The position numbers and the translations under genes are program-made. Under the pieces are notes generated by a model that saw nothing but the letters and a program-made list of their open reading frames with translations, was not told the DNA's origin and ran no database searches. From contig NZ_BSEC01000001.1 in NCBI RefSeq assembly GCF_027923385.1, positions 818,501 through 882,500 of the forward strand: DNA of 64,000 nt, given 5' to 3'. Each line of letters starts with the position of its first letter. Positions within the stretch are counted from its first letter, which is position 1. Below, piece after piece: positions 42,494-51,500 of this stretch. The DNA is from Methylocystis echinoides. Its GTDB lineage: Bacteria > Pseudomonadota > Alphaproteobacteria > Rhizobiales > Beijerinckiaceae.

Positions 42494-43153
42494 CTAAAGG
42501 CGCCCCGAAAACAGCGCGCCGCAGCCGACGACCTCGATGGAGACGTCGCTGAAGCGTTTTTCCAGTTCGAGCGCCAGCGCGCCGAGACTGTCGCGCTTGT
42601 TGGAAAACACGCCCTTTGAATTGTAGAAATTCATCAGCGCGCGCGCCGCGGCGTTTCTTTCCACGCCGTCCTGCAACAGCGTCGCGCCGAAGATCACCGC
42701 GCCGGGTTTCATCAGGGGCAGGAGGCTGTCGAAGCAGCGCGCCTTGCCGGTCATGTCGCCGGGCAGGCAGTGCAGGAGATAATTCACGCCCACCGAGTCG
42801 AACCCTTCGCCCTCGAAGGGGATGGTTTCCAGCACATTGCGGACATAGGTCTCGGGCTTGTAGCGCGCGAGGCGCCGCGCGGCGAAGTCGAGCGGGTTCT
42901 GGTTGAGGTCCATCAGCGCGACGCGCGGCGTCTCTTTGGGAAACATGCAGCGATCGAGAAAATATCCCGTGCCGACGCCGACATCGAGGTGATTTCCCGA
43001 AACAAGCCTATCGTAATGGGCGAGCTGTCGGGGCGTGGGGCATCGCCAGATGAAGCGGTTCGACAGTCCCAGCACGAAAAGATCGTAGATCGAGAGCAGT
43101 TTCGGCGTATAGATCGCCTGTCCGGCGGCGACCTCTTCGGGGGTGAAGCTCAA
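42494..43153 (-). CDS. Class I SAM-dependent methyltransferase
   Basis: A 219-residue methyltransferase. Motif I is NHLDVGVGTGYFLDRC, the acidic residue after strand 2 is in VALMDLNQNPLDFAARR, and the strand-4 region reads GFDSVGVNYLLHCLPG. The N-terminus (YTPKLLSIYDLFVLGLSNRFIW) looks like a substrate or membrane-contact segment. The substrate cannot be told. It is divergent from the ABC-F gene. Confidence 0.82.
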   Translation of the reverse strand: MSFTPEEVAAGQAIYTPKLLSIYDLFVLGLSNRFIWRCPTPRQLAHYDRLVSGNHLDVGVGTGYFLDRCMFPKETPRVALMDLNQNPLDFAARRLARYKPETYVRNVLETIPFEGEGFDSVGVNYLLHCLPGDMTGKARCFDSLLPLMKPGAVIFGATLLQDGVERNAAARALMNFYNSKGVFSNKRDSLGALALELEKRFSDVSIEVVGCGALFSGRL

Positions 43154-43242
43154 ACGGACCTCCGTTCAACATTCCCGGTGACAAATCGCGCCGGGGCGTG
43201 GAAAAGCTCTCCCACAAAGACACGAGACCTGGTCCCCGCGCA

Positions 43243-45060
43243 ATGGCTCCGCCTCCCCTTCTTGCCCTTCAGGGCGTCATGCTCACTCTCGGCGGCAAGC
43301 CGCTGCTCGACGGCGCCGACCTGTCGGTCGCGCCCGGCGCGCGAATCTGCCTTGTCGGCCGCAATGGCTCGGGCAAATCCACCCTGCTGAAGATCGCCGC
43401 CGGCGAGATCGAGGCCGACGCCGGCCAGCGCTTCCTCCAGCCCGGCGCCAGCCTGCGCTATCTGCCGCAGGAGCCGGATTTTTCCGGTTTTGCGACCACC
43501 GCCGCCTATGTCGAGGCGGGGCTCGGACCGCTCGACGACCCGCATGTCGCCCGAACGCTGCTCAACCAGCTGGGGCTTTCGGGCGACGAAGACCCGTCGA
43601 AGCTCTCCGGCGGCGAGGGGCGGCGCGCCGCGCTCGCCCGCGTGCTGGCCCCGGAGCCCGACATTCTGCTGCTCGACGAGCCAACGAACCATCTCGATCT
43701 TCCCACCATCCTCTGGCTCGAGGAGAGGCTCGCCGCGCTGCGGTCGGCGATGATCATCATCAGCCATGACCGCCGGTTTCTCCAGGACCTGACGCGCGAG
43801 ACGGTCTGGATCGACCGCGGCCGGGCGCGGCATCTCTCGCGCGGCTTCGCGGAGTTCGAAGCCTGGCGGGACCGCGAGCTCGAGGAGGAGGAGAAACAGG
43901 CGCACAAGCTCGAACGCAAGATCGCCAATGAGGAGCACTGGCTGCGCCATGGCGTCTCTGGCCGCCGCAAGCGCAACATGAAGCGACTGGCCGGTCTGCA
44001 CGGCCTGCGCGCCGAGCACCGCAACCGCGTCATGCCGACAGGCGACGTGAAGCTCGAGGCGAGCGAGGCGCAGATTTCCGGCAAGCTCGTCATCGAGGCG
44101 GTGAAGATCGCCAAATCCTATGGCGACCGGGTCATCATCGACGGCTTCACCACCCGCGTGCTGCGCGGCGACCGGCTCGGCGTCGTCGGCGCCAATGGCG
44201 CGGGCAAGACCACGCTCGTCAATCTGCTCACCGGCCAGCTCGCCCCCGACAGCGGCAGGCTGAAGCTCGGCGCCGGACTGGAGATGGCGACGCTCGACCA
44301 GAGCCGCGCCAGTCTGAAGCCCGAGACGACGCTGCAGGACGCGCTGACCGGCGGCGGCTCCGACATGGTCGAGATCAATGGCGAGCGACGCCATGTCGTC
44401 GGCTACATGAAGGACTTTCTGTTCAAGCCGGAGCAGGCGCGCACGCCCATCGGCAAGCTTTCGGGCGGCGAGCGCGGCCGCCTCATGCTCGCCCGCGCGC
44501 TGGCGCGGCCCTCCAATCTGCTCGTGCTCGACGAGCCCACCAATGATCTCGATCTCGAAACGCTCGATCTTCTTGAGGAAATGCTCGCCGATTATCCGGG
44601 CACGCTCATCGTCGTCTCGCATGATCGCGATTTTCTCGACCGTGTGGCGACCAGCGTGCTCGTGAGCGAAGGCGCGGGCCGCTGGCTCGAATATGCGGGC
44701 GGCTATTCCGACATGGTCGCGCAGCGGGGCAGGGGCGTCGACGCGCGCGCCAATGGCGCGCTAGCCGAGGCGCCGAGGGAAAAGCCGGCGAAGGAGCGCC
44801 CGGCCGAACGCGCGCCGGCGAAGGTGAAGCTTTCCTTCAAGGAGCAGCACGCGCTGACCACACTGCCGGCGAAGATGGAGGAATTGCGGGGCAAGCGGGC
44901 AAAGTTGCAGGCGCTGCTGGACGACGCCGAACTCTACGCCAAGGACCCCGCCAAATTCGCGAAAGCGAGCGAGATGTTCGCCGCCGTGGAAACAGAGCTG
45001 GCCGCCGCCGAGGAAGAGTGGCTGGAGCTGGAAATCAAGCGCGAGGAAATCGAGGGCTGA
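43243..45060 (+). CDS. ABC-F ATPase (Uup-like)
   Basis: A 605-residue soluble protein with two ATP-binding cassettes: Walker A GRNGSGKST and GANGAGKTT, signature LSGGEGRRAAL and LSGGERGRLML, and Walker B LLLDEPTNHLD and LVLDEPTNDLD. Between them is the linker of ABC-F proteins (about residues 215-260). The C-terminal coiled coil (ALTTLPAKMEELRGKRAKLQ) resembles the DNA/ribosome-binding tail of Uup. ABC-F proteins act on ribosomes in translation; Uup is also linked to precise excision of transposons. No membrane part exists. Confidence 0.9.
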   Translation: MAPPPLLALQGVMLTLGGKPLLDGADLSVAPGARICLVGRNGSGKSTLLKIAAGEIEADAGQRFLQPGASLRYLPQEPDFSGFATTAAYVEAGLGPLDDPHVARTLLNQLGLSGDEDPSKLSGGEGRRAALARVLAPEPDILLLDEPTNHLDLPTILWLEERLAALRSAMIIISHDRRFLQDLTRETVWIDRGRARHLSRGFAEFEAWRDRELEEEEKQAHKLERKIANEEHWLRHGVSGRRKRNMKRLAGLHGLRAEHRNRVMPTGDVKLEASEAQISGKLVIEAVKIAKSYGDRVIIDGFTTRVLRGDRLGVVGANGAGKTTLVNLLTGQLAPDSGRLKLGAGLEMATLDQSRASLKPETTLQDALTGGGSDMVEINGERRHVVGYMKDFLFKPEQARTPIGKLSGGERGRLMLARALARPSNLLVLDEPTNDLDLETLDLLEEMLADYPGTLIVVSHDRDFLDRVATSVLVSEGAGRWLEYAGGYSDMVAQRGRGVDARANGALAEAPREKPAKERPAERAPAKVKLSFKEQHALTTLPAKMEELRGKRAKLQALLDDAELYAKDPAKFAKASEMFAAVETELAAAEEEWLELEIKREEIEG

Positions 45061-45109
45061 GCGCCGGGCGCTCGGAGCCTTTGGACGATGAACCACAGTC
45101 GCGCCTCTC

Positions 45110-45221
45110 GGCCTGCCCCTCACCCCAACCCTCTCCCCGCAGGCGGGGAGAGGGAGTTCGGTTCGCGGCTCTTCCCCGTCTCCCCGTGAAACGGGGAGAG
45201 GGTTGGGGTGAGGGGCAGGCC
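45110..45221. repeat. Palindromic repeat, family A (long copy)
   Basis: Perfect outer arms starting GGCCTGCCCCTCACCCC and ending GGGGTGAGGGGCAGGCC, with two inner CTCCCC-type hairpins. It follows the ABC-F gene. Confidence 0.88.
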
Positions 45222-45283
45222 ATAAACGAGAGGGTTAACAGGCTTTAACCTTCCGTTCACATCGCCAAAAGGCGAAGCGCGCC

Positions 45284-45460
45284 ATGCTGGCTCTCACAGT
45301 CCCGGAGGCGCTGGGGAGCCTTTCTCCAATGGCTGGCGACGCGATGAAGAAGAACCACAACAGCCTTTGCATGACCCTCGTGCTGCGTCTGGTCATCGTG
45401 ATCGGCGCGGTGGCCCTTTACCTGCGCGGGCGGTTGACGCCCGAACGGGACGCCGCCTGA
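45284..45460 (+). CDS. Candidate small membrane protein (58 residues)
   Basis: An open frame from ATG 45284 with one hydrophobic helix (TLVLRLVIVIGAVALYL) and a short basic tail. Later in-frame ATGs at 45332 or 45344 could be the true start. There is no strong ribosome-binding site except GGGGAG ten bases before 45332. It ends four bases before the convergent gene at 45465. Support is the helix only. Confidence 0.3.
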   Translation: MLALTVPEALGSLSPMAGDAMKKNHNSLCMTLVLRLVIVIGAVALYLRGRLTPERDAA

Positions 45461-45464
45461 TGTC

Positions 45465-45782
45465 TCAGTCGGGGATCTTCACGCGGGCGGCGCGGCGGCG
45501 GTTTTCCGCCGCCGCCCGTTCGAGAGACGTCCCCGCCGCCTCGAGTTCGGCGGCGGTTTTCCGGTGGTCCTGGGGCCTGGGCGCGAGCGGGACGTAGTCC
45601 ATCTGTCCGGGGCGGGACTCGCGCACGAAATCCTGCTCCTGCGTCGGCTTCTTGCGCAGGCCGAGGGCGTCCCATACGCCGCCGATCAATTCGCCCCCCG
45701 TCGAGGGGCCCGCCTCCTGGGCGGCGGCCGCGCCGGCGAGGGTCAGGAAGACGGCGGCAAGGGAAAAGCGAAGTCTTGTCAT
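45465..45782 (-). CDS. Hypothetical exported protein
   Basis: A 105-residue protein with a signal peptide (MTRLRFSLAAVFLTLAGAAAAQ). The mature part is hydrophilic (LIGGVWDALGLRKKPTQEQDF, PLAPRPQDHRKTAAELEA), ending in a helical charged stretch. It follows hemH on the same strand, 32 bases after its stop, and may be cotranscribed. Family not recognised; no Cys or enzymatic motif is visible. Confidence 0.6.
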   Translation of the reverse strand: MTRLRFSLAAVFLTLAGAAAAQEAGPSTGGELIGGVWDALGLRKKPTQEQDFVRESRPGQMDYVPLAPRPQDHRKTAAELEAAGTSLERAAAENRRRAARVKIPD

Positions 45783-45814
45783 GCCCCGATCCAACGCTTC
45801 AATTTTGGCGCTTC

Positions 45815-46816
45815 TCAGACCCAGCCGGCGATTTCGCGCCGCGCCAGCGTCTCGATGAGCGTCATGCTCTCCGCGCTGTCGTTGAGGCAGGGCAGGCGGG
45901 CAAATTTCTCGCCCCCCTTCTCCAGAAACAAATCGCGAATTTCGACGCCCAGCTCCTCGATGGTTTCGAGGCAGTCGGCGGAAAAGCCGGGCGCGAAGAT
46001 CGCCATGCGCTTCACCCCCGACGTCGCCAGTTCGACGACGACGTCGCTCGTATAGGGCTGTATCCACTTCGCCGGCCCGAAACGCGACTGGAAGGAGAGC
46101 CGCAGCTTCTCCTCCGACATTCCAAGCGCCTCGCGCAGGAGCCGCCAGGTGGTCTCGCAATGGCTGCGATAGGGGTCGCCGCGATCGACCTGCAATTGCG
46201 GCAGGCCGTGGAAGGAGGCGACAATCACCTCCGGCTCGAAGTCGAGCGCGGCCAGATCGCGCGTCACGCTGGCCGCCAGCGCCGAGATATAGGCGGGATC
46301 GTCGTAATAGGGCGCGCCAATGCGGAGCGCGGGCTGTTTGCGCATGCGCTTCAGCGCGTCGAAGGCGTCGTCCGCCACCGACGCGTTGGTCGAGGCGGCG
46401 TATTGCGGATAGAGCGGCAGCAGCGCGATCCGCTCGCAGCCTTTCGCCATCAGCGCCTCGATCTGCGCGGGGATGGAGGGCGAACCGTAGCGCAGCGCGT
46501 AATCGACGATGACCGGCGCCTTGCCGTCGAGATCGATGGCGGCGAGTTTTTCGGCCTGTTTGCGGGTGATGGTCTTCAGCGGCCCTTCGCCAATGTCGTG
46601 GTTCCAGATCGAATCATAGGCGTGCGCCGATTTCTTCGGCCGCGTGTTGAGCACGATCCCATAGAGAACCGGCAGCCAGACGAAGCGCGGCAGATCGACC
46701 ACACGCGGGTCGGAGAGGAACTGCGCCAGGTAACGGCGGACGGAGGGGACGTCGGGCGCGTCGGGCGTGCCGAGATTGACGACCAGAAGGCCGACGGGCT
46801 TTTCGAGGGAAGTCAT
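45815..46816 (-). CDS. hemH: Ferrochelatase
   Basis: A 333-residue ferrochelatase: GLLVVNLGTPDAPDVPSVRR at the N-terminus, the active-site His in VIVASFHGLPQ and the conserved SRFGPAKWIQPYT followed by MAIFAPGFSADCLETIEE. It inserts Fe2+ into protoporphyrin IX, the last step of haem synthesis. No other haem gene is adjacent. Confidence 0.95.
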   Translation of the reverse strand: MTSLEKPVGLLVVNLGTPDAPDVPSVRRYLAQFLSDPRVVDLPRFVWLPVLYGIVLNTRPKKSAHAYDSIWNHDIGEGPLKTITRKQAEKLAAIDLDGKAPVIVDYALRYGSPSIPAQIEALMAKGCERIALLPLYPQYAASTNASVADDAFDALKRMRKQPALRIGAPYYDDPAYISALAASVTRDLAALDFEPEVIVASFHGLPQLQVDRGDPYRSHCETTWRLLREALGMSEEKLRLSFQSRFGPAKWIQPYTSDVVVELATSGVKRMAIFAPGFSADCLETIEELGVEIRDLFLEKGGEKFARLPCLNDSAESMTLIETLARREIAGWV

Positions 46817-46906
46817 TTCGGGCCTGTTGATAGAGGAAAAGCGCCGCAGCGCCCTGGCTTGAGATATAAGCTATTTCGCCTTTGTGAAAACCCGCGCCGC
46901 GCGCGC

Positions 46907-47725
46907 TCACTCCCGGCGGATCAGCCGCTCGAAGCCCGCGCGTTCCTCGTCCGCCAGATGGAAGCCGTGCGCCGGGCCGGGAAAGGCGCCCGCGCGCACC
47001 TCCGCCGCATAGGCGCCGACGGCGTCGCGCAGCGCCGCGCCGATCTGCCCGTAACGGCGGTTGTGGCGGAAATCGCGGGGGGTCACGCCGGCAAGATCGT
47101 TGACGACCAGCACCTGACCGTCGGTCCGCGGCCCCGCGCCAATGCCGATGGTCGCGGCCGTCACCGCGCGGGTGATGGCGTCGGCAAGTTCGTCGGGGAC
47201 CAGTTCCAGCACCAGAAGCTTCTGGCCGGCGGCGTCGGCGGCCAGCGCGTCGGCGTAGAGCCGGGCGGCCGCCTCGGCCGTCTTGCCCTGCCGGCGCTTG
47301 ACGTCCTGATGCTGGGATTCGAGCCCGAGATGGCCGCAGACGTCGAAGCCCGCCGCCGTCAGCGCGGCGACGACATCGGGTTGGGCGCCCTCGAATTTCA
47401 CGCAATCCGCACCGGCGTCGCGCAGCCTCCGCGAACTCGCGAGCGCCTGCGCCGGCGTGTCATAGGTCGCGTAAGGCAGATCGCCGATGAGATAGACTCC
47501 GGGCGCGCCGCGTCGCACGGCGCCGATATGATGCGCCATGTCGGCGAGGGTCACCTCGCGCTCATGGGCGTAGCCCAGAATGTTCACGCCCACGCTGTCG
47601 CCGACGAGAATGGCGTCGACGCCCGCCTCGACCTCGATGCGCGCCGTGGGCGCGTCATAGGCGGTCACGACGACGATCTTCTCGCCGCGGCGCTTCTTTT
47701 CCAGCAAAAATTGCGCTTTCGACAC
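46907..47725 (-). CDS. panB: 3-methyl-2-oxobutanoate hydroxymethyltransferase
   Basis: A 272-residue PanB. Diagnostic parts are VVVTAYDAPTARIEVEAGVD, AILVGDSVGVNILG and IGIGAGPRTDGQVLVVNDL. It adds a hydroxymethyl group from methylene-THF to ketoisovalerate for pantothenate synthesis. The GTG start at 47725 has GGGAGT about six bases upstream and gives the normal family length. A small lipoprotein gene lies upstream on the same strand. Confidence 0.94.
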   Translation of the reverse strand: MSKAQFLLEKKRRGEKIVVVTAYDAPTARIEVEAGVDAILVGDSVGVNILGYAHEREVTLADMAHHIGAVRRGAPGVYLIGDLPYATYDTPAQALASSRRLRDAGADCVKFEGAQPDVVAALTAAGFDVCGHLGLESQHQDVKRRQGKTAEAAARLYADALAADAAGQKLLVLELVPDELADAITRAVTAATIGIGAGPRTDGQVLVVNDLAGVTPRDFRHNRRYGQIGAALRDAVGAYAAEVRAGAFPGPAHGFHLADEERAGFERLIRRE

Positions 47726-47775
47726 GCAGGACTCCCGCTGTCGCAGGGTTCGTCGGACGGGTGGGGCGGCGCGCT

Positions 47776-47913
47776 TCAGCGCGCGGTTGCGTCCTTGCAG
47801 GCGTGGGGCATGCCGGGAACGCGGATCTCCTGGAAGCCGCCGCATTTGTCGCAGGCGGACAGCGCCAGCGCGAGGCCACAGAGCGCCACAATCGCCGCCA
47901 GTCTGCTTTTCAT
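47776..47913 (-). CDS. Small lipoprotein
   Basis: A 45-residue protein with an n-region (MKSRL), a hydrophobic segment and a lipobox LSAC at about residues 18-21, so the mature lipoprotein has only about 25 residues (CDKCGGFQEIRVPGMPHACKD in part). Three Cys remain in that peptide. GGGGAG lies upstream of ATG 47913. It precedes panB by 50 bases. Function unknown. Confidence 0.55.
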   Translation of the reverse strand: MKSRLAAIVALCGLALALSACDKCGGFQEIRVPGMPHACKDATAR

Positions 47914-48007
47914 GCGCTCCCCCGAATCCTGCGCGCGCCCGAAGGCAAATCGCGGCCGGAACATAGCCCCGCACGGGGGCGCCGGCAAGGACGGCCGGGG
48001 TGCGGAC

Positions 48008-48035
48008 TTGCATCCTGCGCGGTCTCGCGTATAAG
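48008..48035 (+). promoter_or_regulatory. Putative sigma-70 promoter of rpsF-rpsR
   Basis: TTGCAT (48008-48013) and TATAAG (48030-48035) with 16-base spacing give a good -35/-10 pair. The mRNA would carry a leader of about 175 bases before rpsF, with several G/C hairpins. Confidence 0.5.
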
Positions 48036-48218
48036 GCCGCATCGCGAGGTTCCCGGCCGGGGGCTGAACGGAAGCGCCCGCTGGCCGAAAGGTCGCCTGG
48101 GCGAGGGCTTGCCCGCCTTCCCGTGTCTCCGCCTTCGAACTCATATCCTCTCGAGCCTTTCCAACTGGCTCGAAGGGCTTGGCGCCGGAACGTCTCGCGG
48201 CAACGGAAAGGCGACACA

Positions 48219-48647
48219 ATGGCTCTCTACGAGCACATCTATCTCGCCCGTCAGGATGTTTCTCCCCAGCAGGTGGAGACTTTGACCGGGCAGTTCAAGG
48301 CGATCGTGACCTCTCTCGGCGGAACCGTCGGCAAGGTCGAATATTGGGGCGTGAAGTCCCTGGCCTATCGGATCAAGAAGAACCGCAAGGCCCATTTCAC
48401 CCTCATGAACATCGACGCGCCGCCGGCGGCCATCGCCGAGCTCGAGCGTCAGCAGAGCATCAACGAGGACATTCTCCGCATCCTGACGCTGCGCGTCGAG
48501 GAGCTGGAGGAAGGCCCGTCCGCGCAGTTGCGCAAGCGTGAAGACGACGACCGCGGCGGCGAGCGCCGTGGCGGTCCCGGCGGCGCCCCGCGTGGCGATC
48601 GTCGTCCGCGTCGTGAGGAAGGCCGCGCTGAAGGAGAAGTCGAATGA
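48219..48647 (+). CDS. rpsF: 30S ribosomal protein S6
   Basis: A 142-residue S6 starting [20 protein letters not shown], with the typical [21 protein letters not shown] core. The C-terminus from about residue 105 is a highly charged Arg/Asp/Glu/Gly tail, as in other alphaproteobacteria. S6 pairs with S18 on the small subunit platform. AAAGG upstream of ATG 48219 is the ribosome-binding site. It overlaps rpsR by four bases. Confidence 0.95.
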   Translation: MALYEHIYLARQDVSPQQVETLTGQFKAIVTSLGGTVGKVEYWGVKSLAYRIKKNRKAHFTLMNIDAPPAAIAELERQQSINEDILRILTLRVEELEEGPSAQLRKREDDDRGGERRGGPGGAPRGDRRPRREEGRAEGEVE

Positions 48648-48880
48648 GCACCGCGCCCCGTCGTCCCTTCTTCCGCCGCCGCAAGTCCTGCCCGTTCTCC
48701 GGCGCCAATGCGCCGAAGATCGACTACAAGGACACGCGCCTGCTGTCGCGCTACATCTCCGAGCGCGGCAAGATCGTGCCGTCGCGCATCACGGCGGTTT
48801 CCGCCAAGAAGCAGCGCGAACTGGCCCAGGCCATCAAGCGCGCCCGCTTCCTGGGCCTGCTGCCTTATGTGATCCGCTAA
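48644..48880 (+). CDS. rpsR: 30S ribosomal protein S18
   Basis: A 78-residue S18 ([39 protein letters not shown]). It binds with S6. The gene overlaps rpsF (ATGA). In many alphaproteobacteria rplI (L9) follows; here a terminator and repeats follow instead, so L9 must be elsewhere or this segment was rearranged. Confidence 0.96.
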   Translation: MSTAPRRPFFRRRKSCPFSGANAPKIDYKDTRLLSRYISERGKIVPSRITAVSAKKQRELAQAIKRARFLGLLPYVIR

Positions 48881-48905
48881 GAGATCGCTTTTCGATCGAC
48901 TATGA

Positions 48906-48934
48906 GGCCGCGTCCGAAAGGGCGCGGCTTTTTT
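48906..48934 (+). terminator. Rho-independent terminator after rpsR
   Basis: Stem GCCGCG/CGCGGC with ten-base loop, then TTTTTT, 26 bases after the rpsR stop. Confidence 0.8.
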
Positions 48935-48953
48935 GTTTGTGGGGCAGGACCGA

Positions 48954-49002
48954 CTCCCTCTCCCCGCGACTGCGGGGAGAGGGCTGGGGTGAGGGGCAGG
49001 CC
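48954..49002. repeat. Palindromic repeat, family A (short copy)
   Basis: CTCCCTCTCCCCGC and GCGGGGAGAGGG arms followed by GGGGTGAGGGGCAGGCC. Confidence 0.75.
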
Positions 49003-49066
49003 GCCACGGAAAGGCCTCCAGCACGCCGAACCCTTGCTCTTCGATCTTCCATTCTGGCCAACGGCT

Positions 49067-49104
49067 TGCCCCTCACCCAACCTCTCCCCGCAAGCGGGGA
49101 GAGG
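49067..49104. repeat. Palindromic repeat, family A (short inverted copy)
   Basis: TTGCCCCTCACCCAACC with CTCCCC/GGGGAG hairpin. With the copy at 48954 it makes an inverted pair, the usual long form split by about 65 bases. Confidence 0.7.
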
Positions 49105-49124
49105 AGCAGGCGCGGGCCTTCAGC

Positions 49125-49253
49125 GGCGTCCGAGGGACCTTACCCCGCCCGCGCCTGCGGCGCCGTCGGTTCGTGCATCCCTTCGAGCGCGCCCGCGCCG
49201 AGGTCGCCCCGTCGAAGACGAGGATCGGCGGGTCCTTCAGCAGGGCGCGGGCG
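49125..49253 (-). pseudogene. Degenerate partial copy of the 3' end of the ndvA-like ABC gene
   Basis: Bases 49125-49200 match 52032-52107 with two mismatches, and 49195-49253 match 52337-52395 with two mismatches. The two blocks are joined at a shared GCGCCG, so about 235 bases between them were lost by a short-homology deletion. The copy carries the tail codons and the Walker B region of the intact gene at 52047-53867, in the same orientation. It can encode no product and marks the left edge of the island at 49254-52031. Confidence 0.85.
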
Positions 49254-49348
49254 GTTTCGCGAGGATGCGCAATGCGGCGGAATGCGCGCAGCTAGACCTT
49301 TGCATTGAGCGAGGTAAGATCGGCGAGTGCAAACGCTGGTGAAGTTCT

Positions 49349-51463
49349 ATGACAGACAACATCTCCAGAAACGACAGACCAGGCCGCATCCCGGCCAATA
49401 CCTCCAAACCTGAAATGAAGACGCCCGCGTCAGGAGGCGGCGAGGTGGGCGAGATCGGCGGGCGCCATGTGAGGAGAGTGAAAAGCGACGGCGTCCCCCG
49501 CGGGAGCCATCACGCGCGCACCAAGACCAAACATCATGATCATAAGCACAAACAATCAGGGTTGCTCTCGAAAGACGGGTCTGGGACCAGCCAAAGCTCA
49601 GGCTTGGGGATCGACGTCGAGCTCAAAGAGCCATCCCCCGCGCCCCAGGACATAATTACCCATCCTTCGCCATCGCCGGACTTCACGGGACTGTCGTCCA
49701 CTGTCGCAAATCACGCGCAATCCGACCCGCTCGAGCCCGAACATCCAGGGAGCCGCTCCCCGGATTCTTTGAGCAAGCTTCAGGAGCTGCTGATCATCGG
49801 CACGAAAATCAGTTCGGCCGATGTGGAATGGGGTTGCGACGTTGGACTCGCTAATAACACCGACGATAAAAACAAGCTATCGAGCCCTCGAATTTTTTCT
49901 GGTTCAGTGACGGCGAAAGATTCGCGGCATGCATCCAAAAAAGATGTCTCGAAATTTCAAAACTGTCTCGGGAATTACTGCAGGAACTTCATTCAAAAAG
50001 AGAAGTTTCTCAAGTTGATTCCTGTCTTCAAGAAAGCGGCTGATGAGGAGAATTACTGCCGCGAACTGTTCCAGGCGGATCGAATGAAAAGCAATTCGGC
50101 TTGGACAAACATTCAAGAGCAGGATCGTGTTGATAAAACAGATGGCAACTTTCAGATGAGCGTTGCATCTGAGGAATTCATAGACTTTCTGTCTGTGGAT
50201 TTTTGCAAGGCCTGGTTTAAAGATTGTGAAGCCAAGGCGGTGCTGCATAGGTCTCGCGAACGGGATAATGCAAAAAAATTAACGGCGCCATCGCCAGAGA
50301 CGATCGAAGCAGAAAATGAAAGGCTGAGTTCCTATCAAGAATTCGCCAAGAGGCGAAATGATTTTCTGCGTGAAATGGAGTTTCAAGCCAAATTCGGTAG
50401 TCAATCAAGTGAAAAAAATATCAGCAAGCTTCTCAAATACGCGGAAAAGATCGCGCTCAATCCCATGGATCTTTCCGAATTTACCAATATCGTAACCTCT
50501 CAAATACCAGACGCGAAAGCCCGGGAAAAATTCTGCATGCAGGATTTTTCTGAGCTTCGCACGGGCAAAAACGATCTGGCTGCGGCGCGCGTTCTGACGC
50601 AGGTCGCGTTCCAAACGCGTGTGAGTGATCTGAAAAGCGCTTTTGGAGGCCGGCTCGACATAGCATACGACGGAAAGGTCTCCGGAGAACGCACCGATTT
50701 CCAGGCCTATGAGCCGGGCATCGGACTCGAGTCCCTGCTTAAAAAGACCGAGGGCTATGTTTTCAACGACGGTGAAATTCCGACTGACAAAAACATTCTG
50801 TTCGAAGGAGAGGGTGTGTCGTTCTCGTGCCTGGGGGAGGATAAGGATGATATCCGCAAACAACTCCGGGTTTTGGCAAAAACCGACGCCGCCGCGCGAG
50901 TCCTGAGTAAATTCCTGTCGATTTCATTTTCTGAAAAGATGGCGGCGAATTGGTTTCAGCCCGAAAAATATGTGACGCCCAGTTTGGATTTCTCCAGCAT
51001 TCAGGCGCTTCGCGCCAAAGCGTCCGGTCAACTTCCGGGCAGCAAGAGCCGTGGCAACCTCAAGAACGACGACGACAATGTGCAAGTTCAGTACAATGAA
51101 TGCCGCTTCGTTGCGCCGAAGCAGGCTGACCGGGCGGTTCACCAATCTTACGGGGTGGTTAACGCATCCCCTTTGAGCATCGAGACGGTGCGCGCATCTA
51201 AAACGCATTTCATTGTCGAGCTCCAGCATACGCACGTGTTCAGCACAATTGCCAATCCCACCCGTGATTATGCGGTCATGCACGTCGACCCCAGAGATAA
51301 GGATGAGGCTGGCGAAACAGTTCGGTGCCTGCAGTGCGAAATAAAAGCAACCATTCTCATCTCTCGCGACAGGGCTGATTCGGGGTTTCTCACCTTTGAT
51401 GAAGAAAGCTCGAAAATGAGCGCGACCTTCTCAGGGACATTCGGAATGCCGCCTTTATTGTAG
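49349..51463 (+). CDS. Putative secreted effector-like protein of unknown function
   Basis: A 704-residue protein I do not recognise. The first 130 residues are disordered and rich in Ser, Pro, Gly, His and Lys (for example HHARTKTKHHDHKHKQSG), without a Sec signal, as in type III effectors. The rest is soluble and mixed helix/strand, with no transmembrane segment and no clear catalytic motif; the last 100 residues are strand-rich (KTHFIVELQHTHVFSTIANP). The core DNA is visibly poorer in GC than all neighbours (60 bases from 49921 have 25 G/C) and uses rarer codons, so it was probably acquired. The next gene, 37 bases downstream, looks like its secretion chaperone. Effector status is inferred. 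Confidence 0.6.
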   Translation: MTDNISRNDRPGRIPANTSKPEMKTPASGGGEVGEIGGRHVRRVKSDGVPRGSHHARTKTKHHDHKHKQSGLLSKDGSGTSQSSGLGIDVELKEPSPAPQDIITHPSPSPDFTGLSSTVANHAQSDPLEPEHPGSRSPDSLSKLQELLIIGTKISSADVEWGCDVGLANNTDDKNKLSSPRIFSGSVTAKDSRHASKKDVSKFQNCLGNYCRNFIQKEKFLKLIPVFKKAADEENYCRELFQADRMKSNSAWTNIQEQDRVDKTDGNFQMSVASEEFIDFLSVDFCKAWFKDCEAKAVLHRSRERDNAKKLTAPSPETIEAENERLSSYQEFAKRRNDFLREMEFQAKFGSQSSEKNISKLLKYAEKIALNPMDLSEFTNIVTSQIPDAKAREKFCMQDFSELRTGKNDLAAARVLTQVAFQTRVSDLKSAFGGRLDIAYDGKVSGERTDFQAYEPGIGLESLLKKTEGYVFNDGEIPTDKNILFEGEGVSFSCLGEDKDDIRKQLRVLAKTDAAARVLSKFLSISFSEKMAANWFQPEKYVTPSLDFSSIQALRAKASGQLPGSKSRGNLKNDDDNVQVQYNECRFVAPKQADRAVHQSYGVVNASPLSIETVRASKTHFIVELQHTHVFSTIANPTRDYAVMHVDPRDKDEAGETVRCLQCEIKATILISRDRADSGFLTFDEESSKMSATFSGTFGMPPLL

Positions 51464-51500
51464 CCGACTGCGCGCCTCACGGTTGAAGAATGGATGACCC

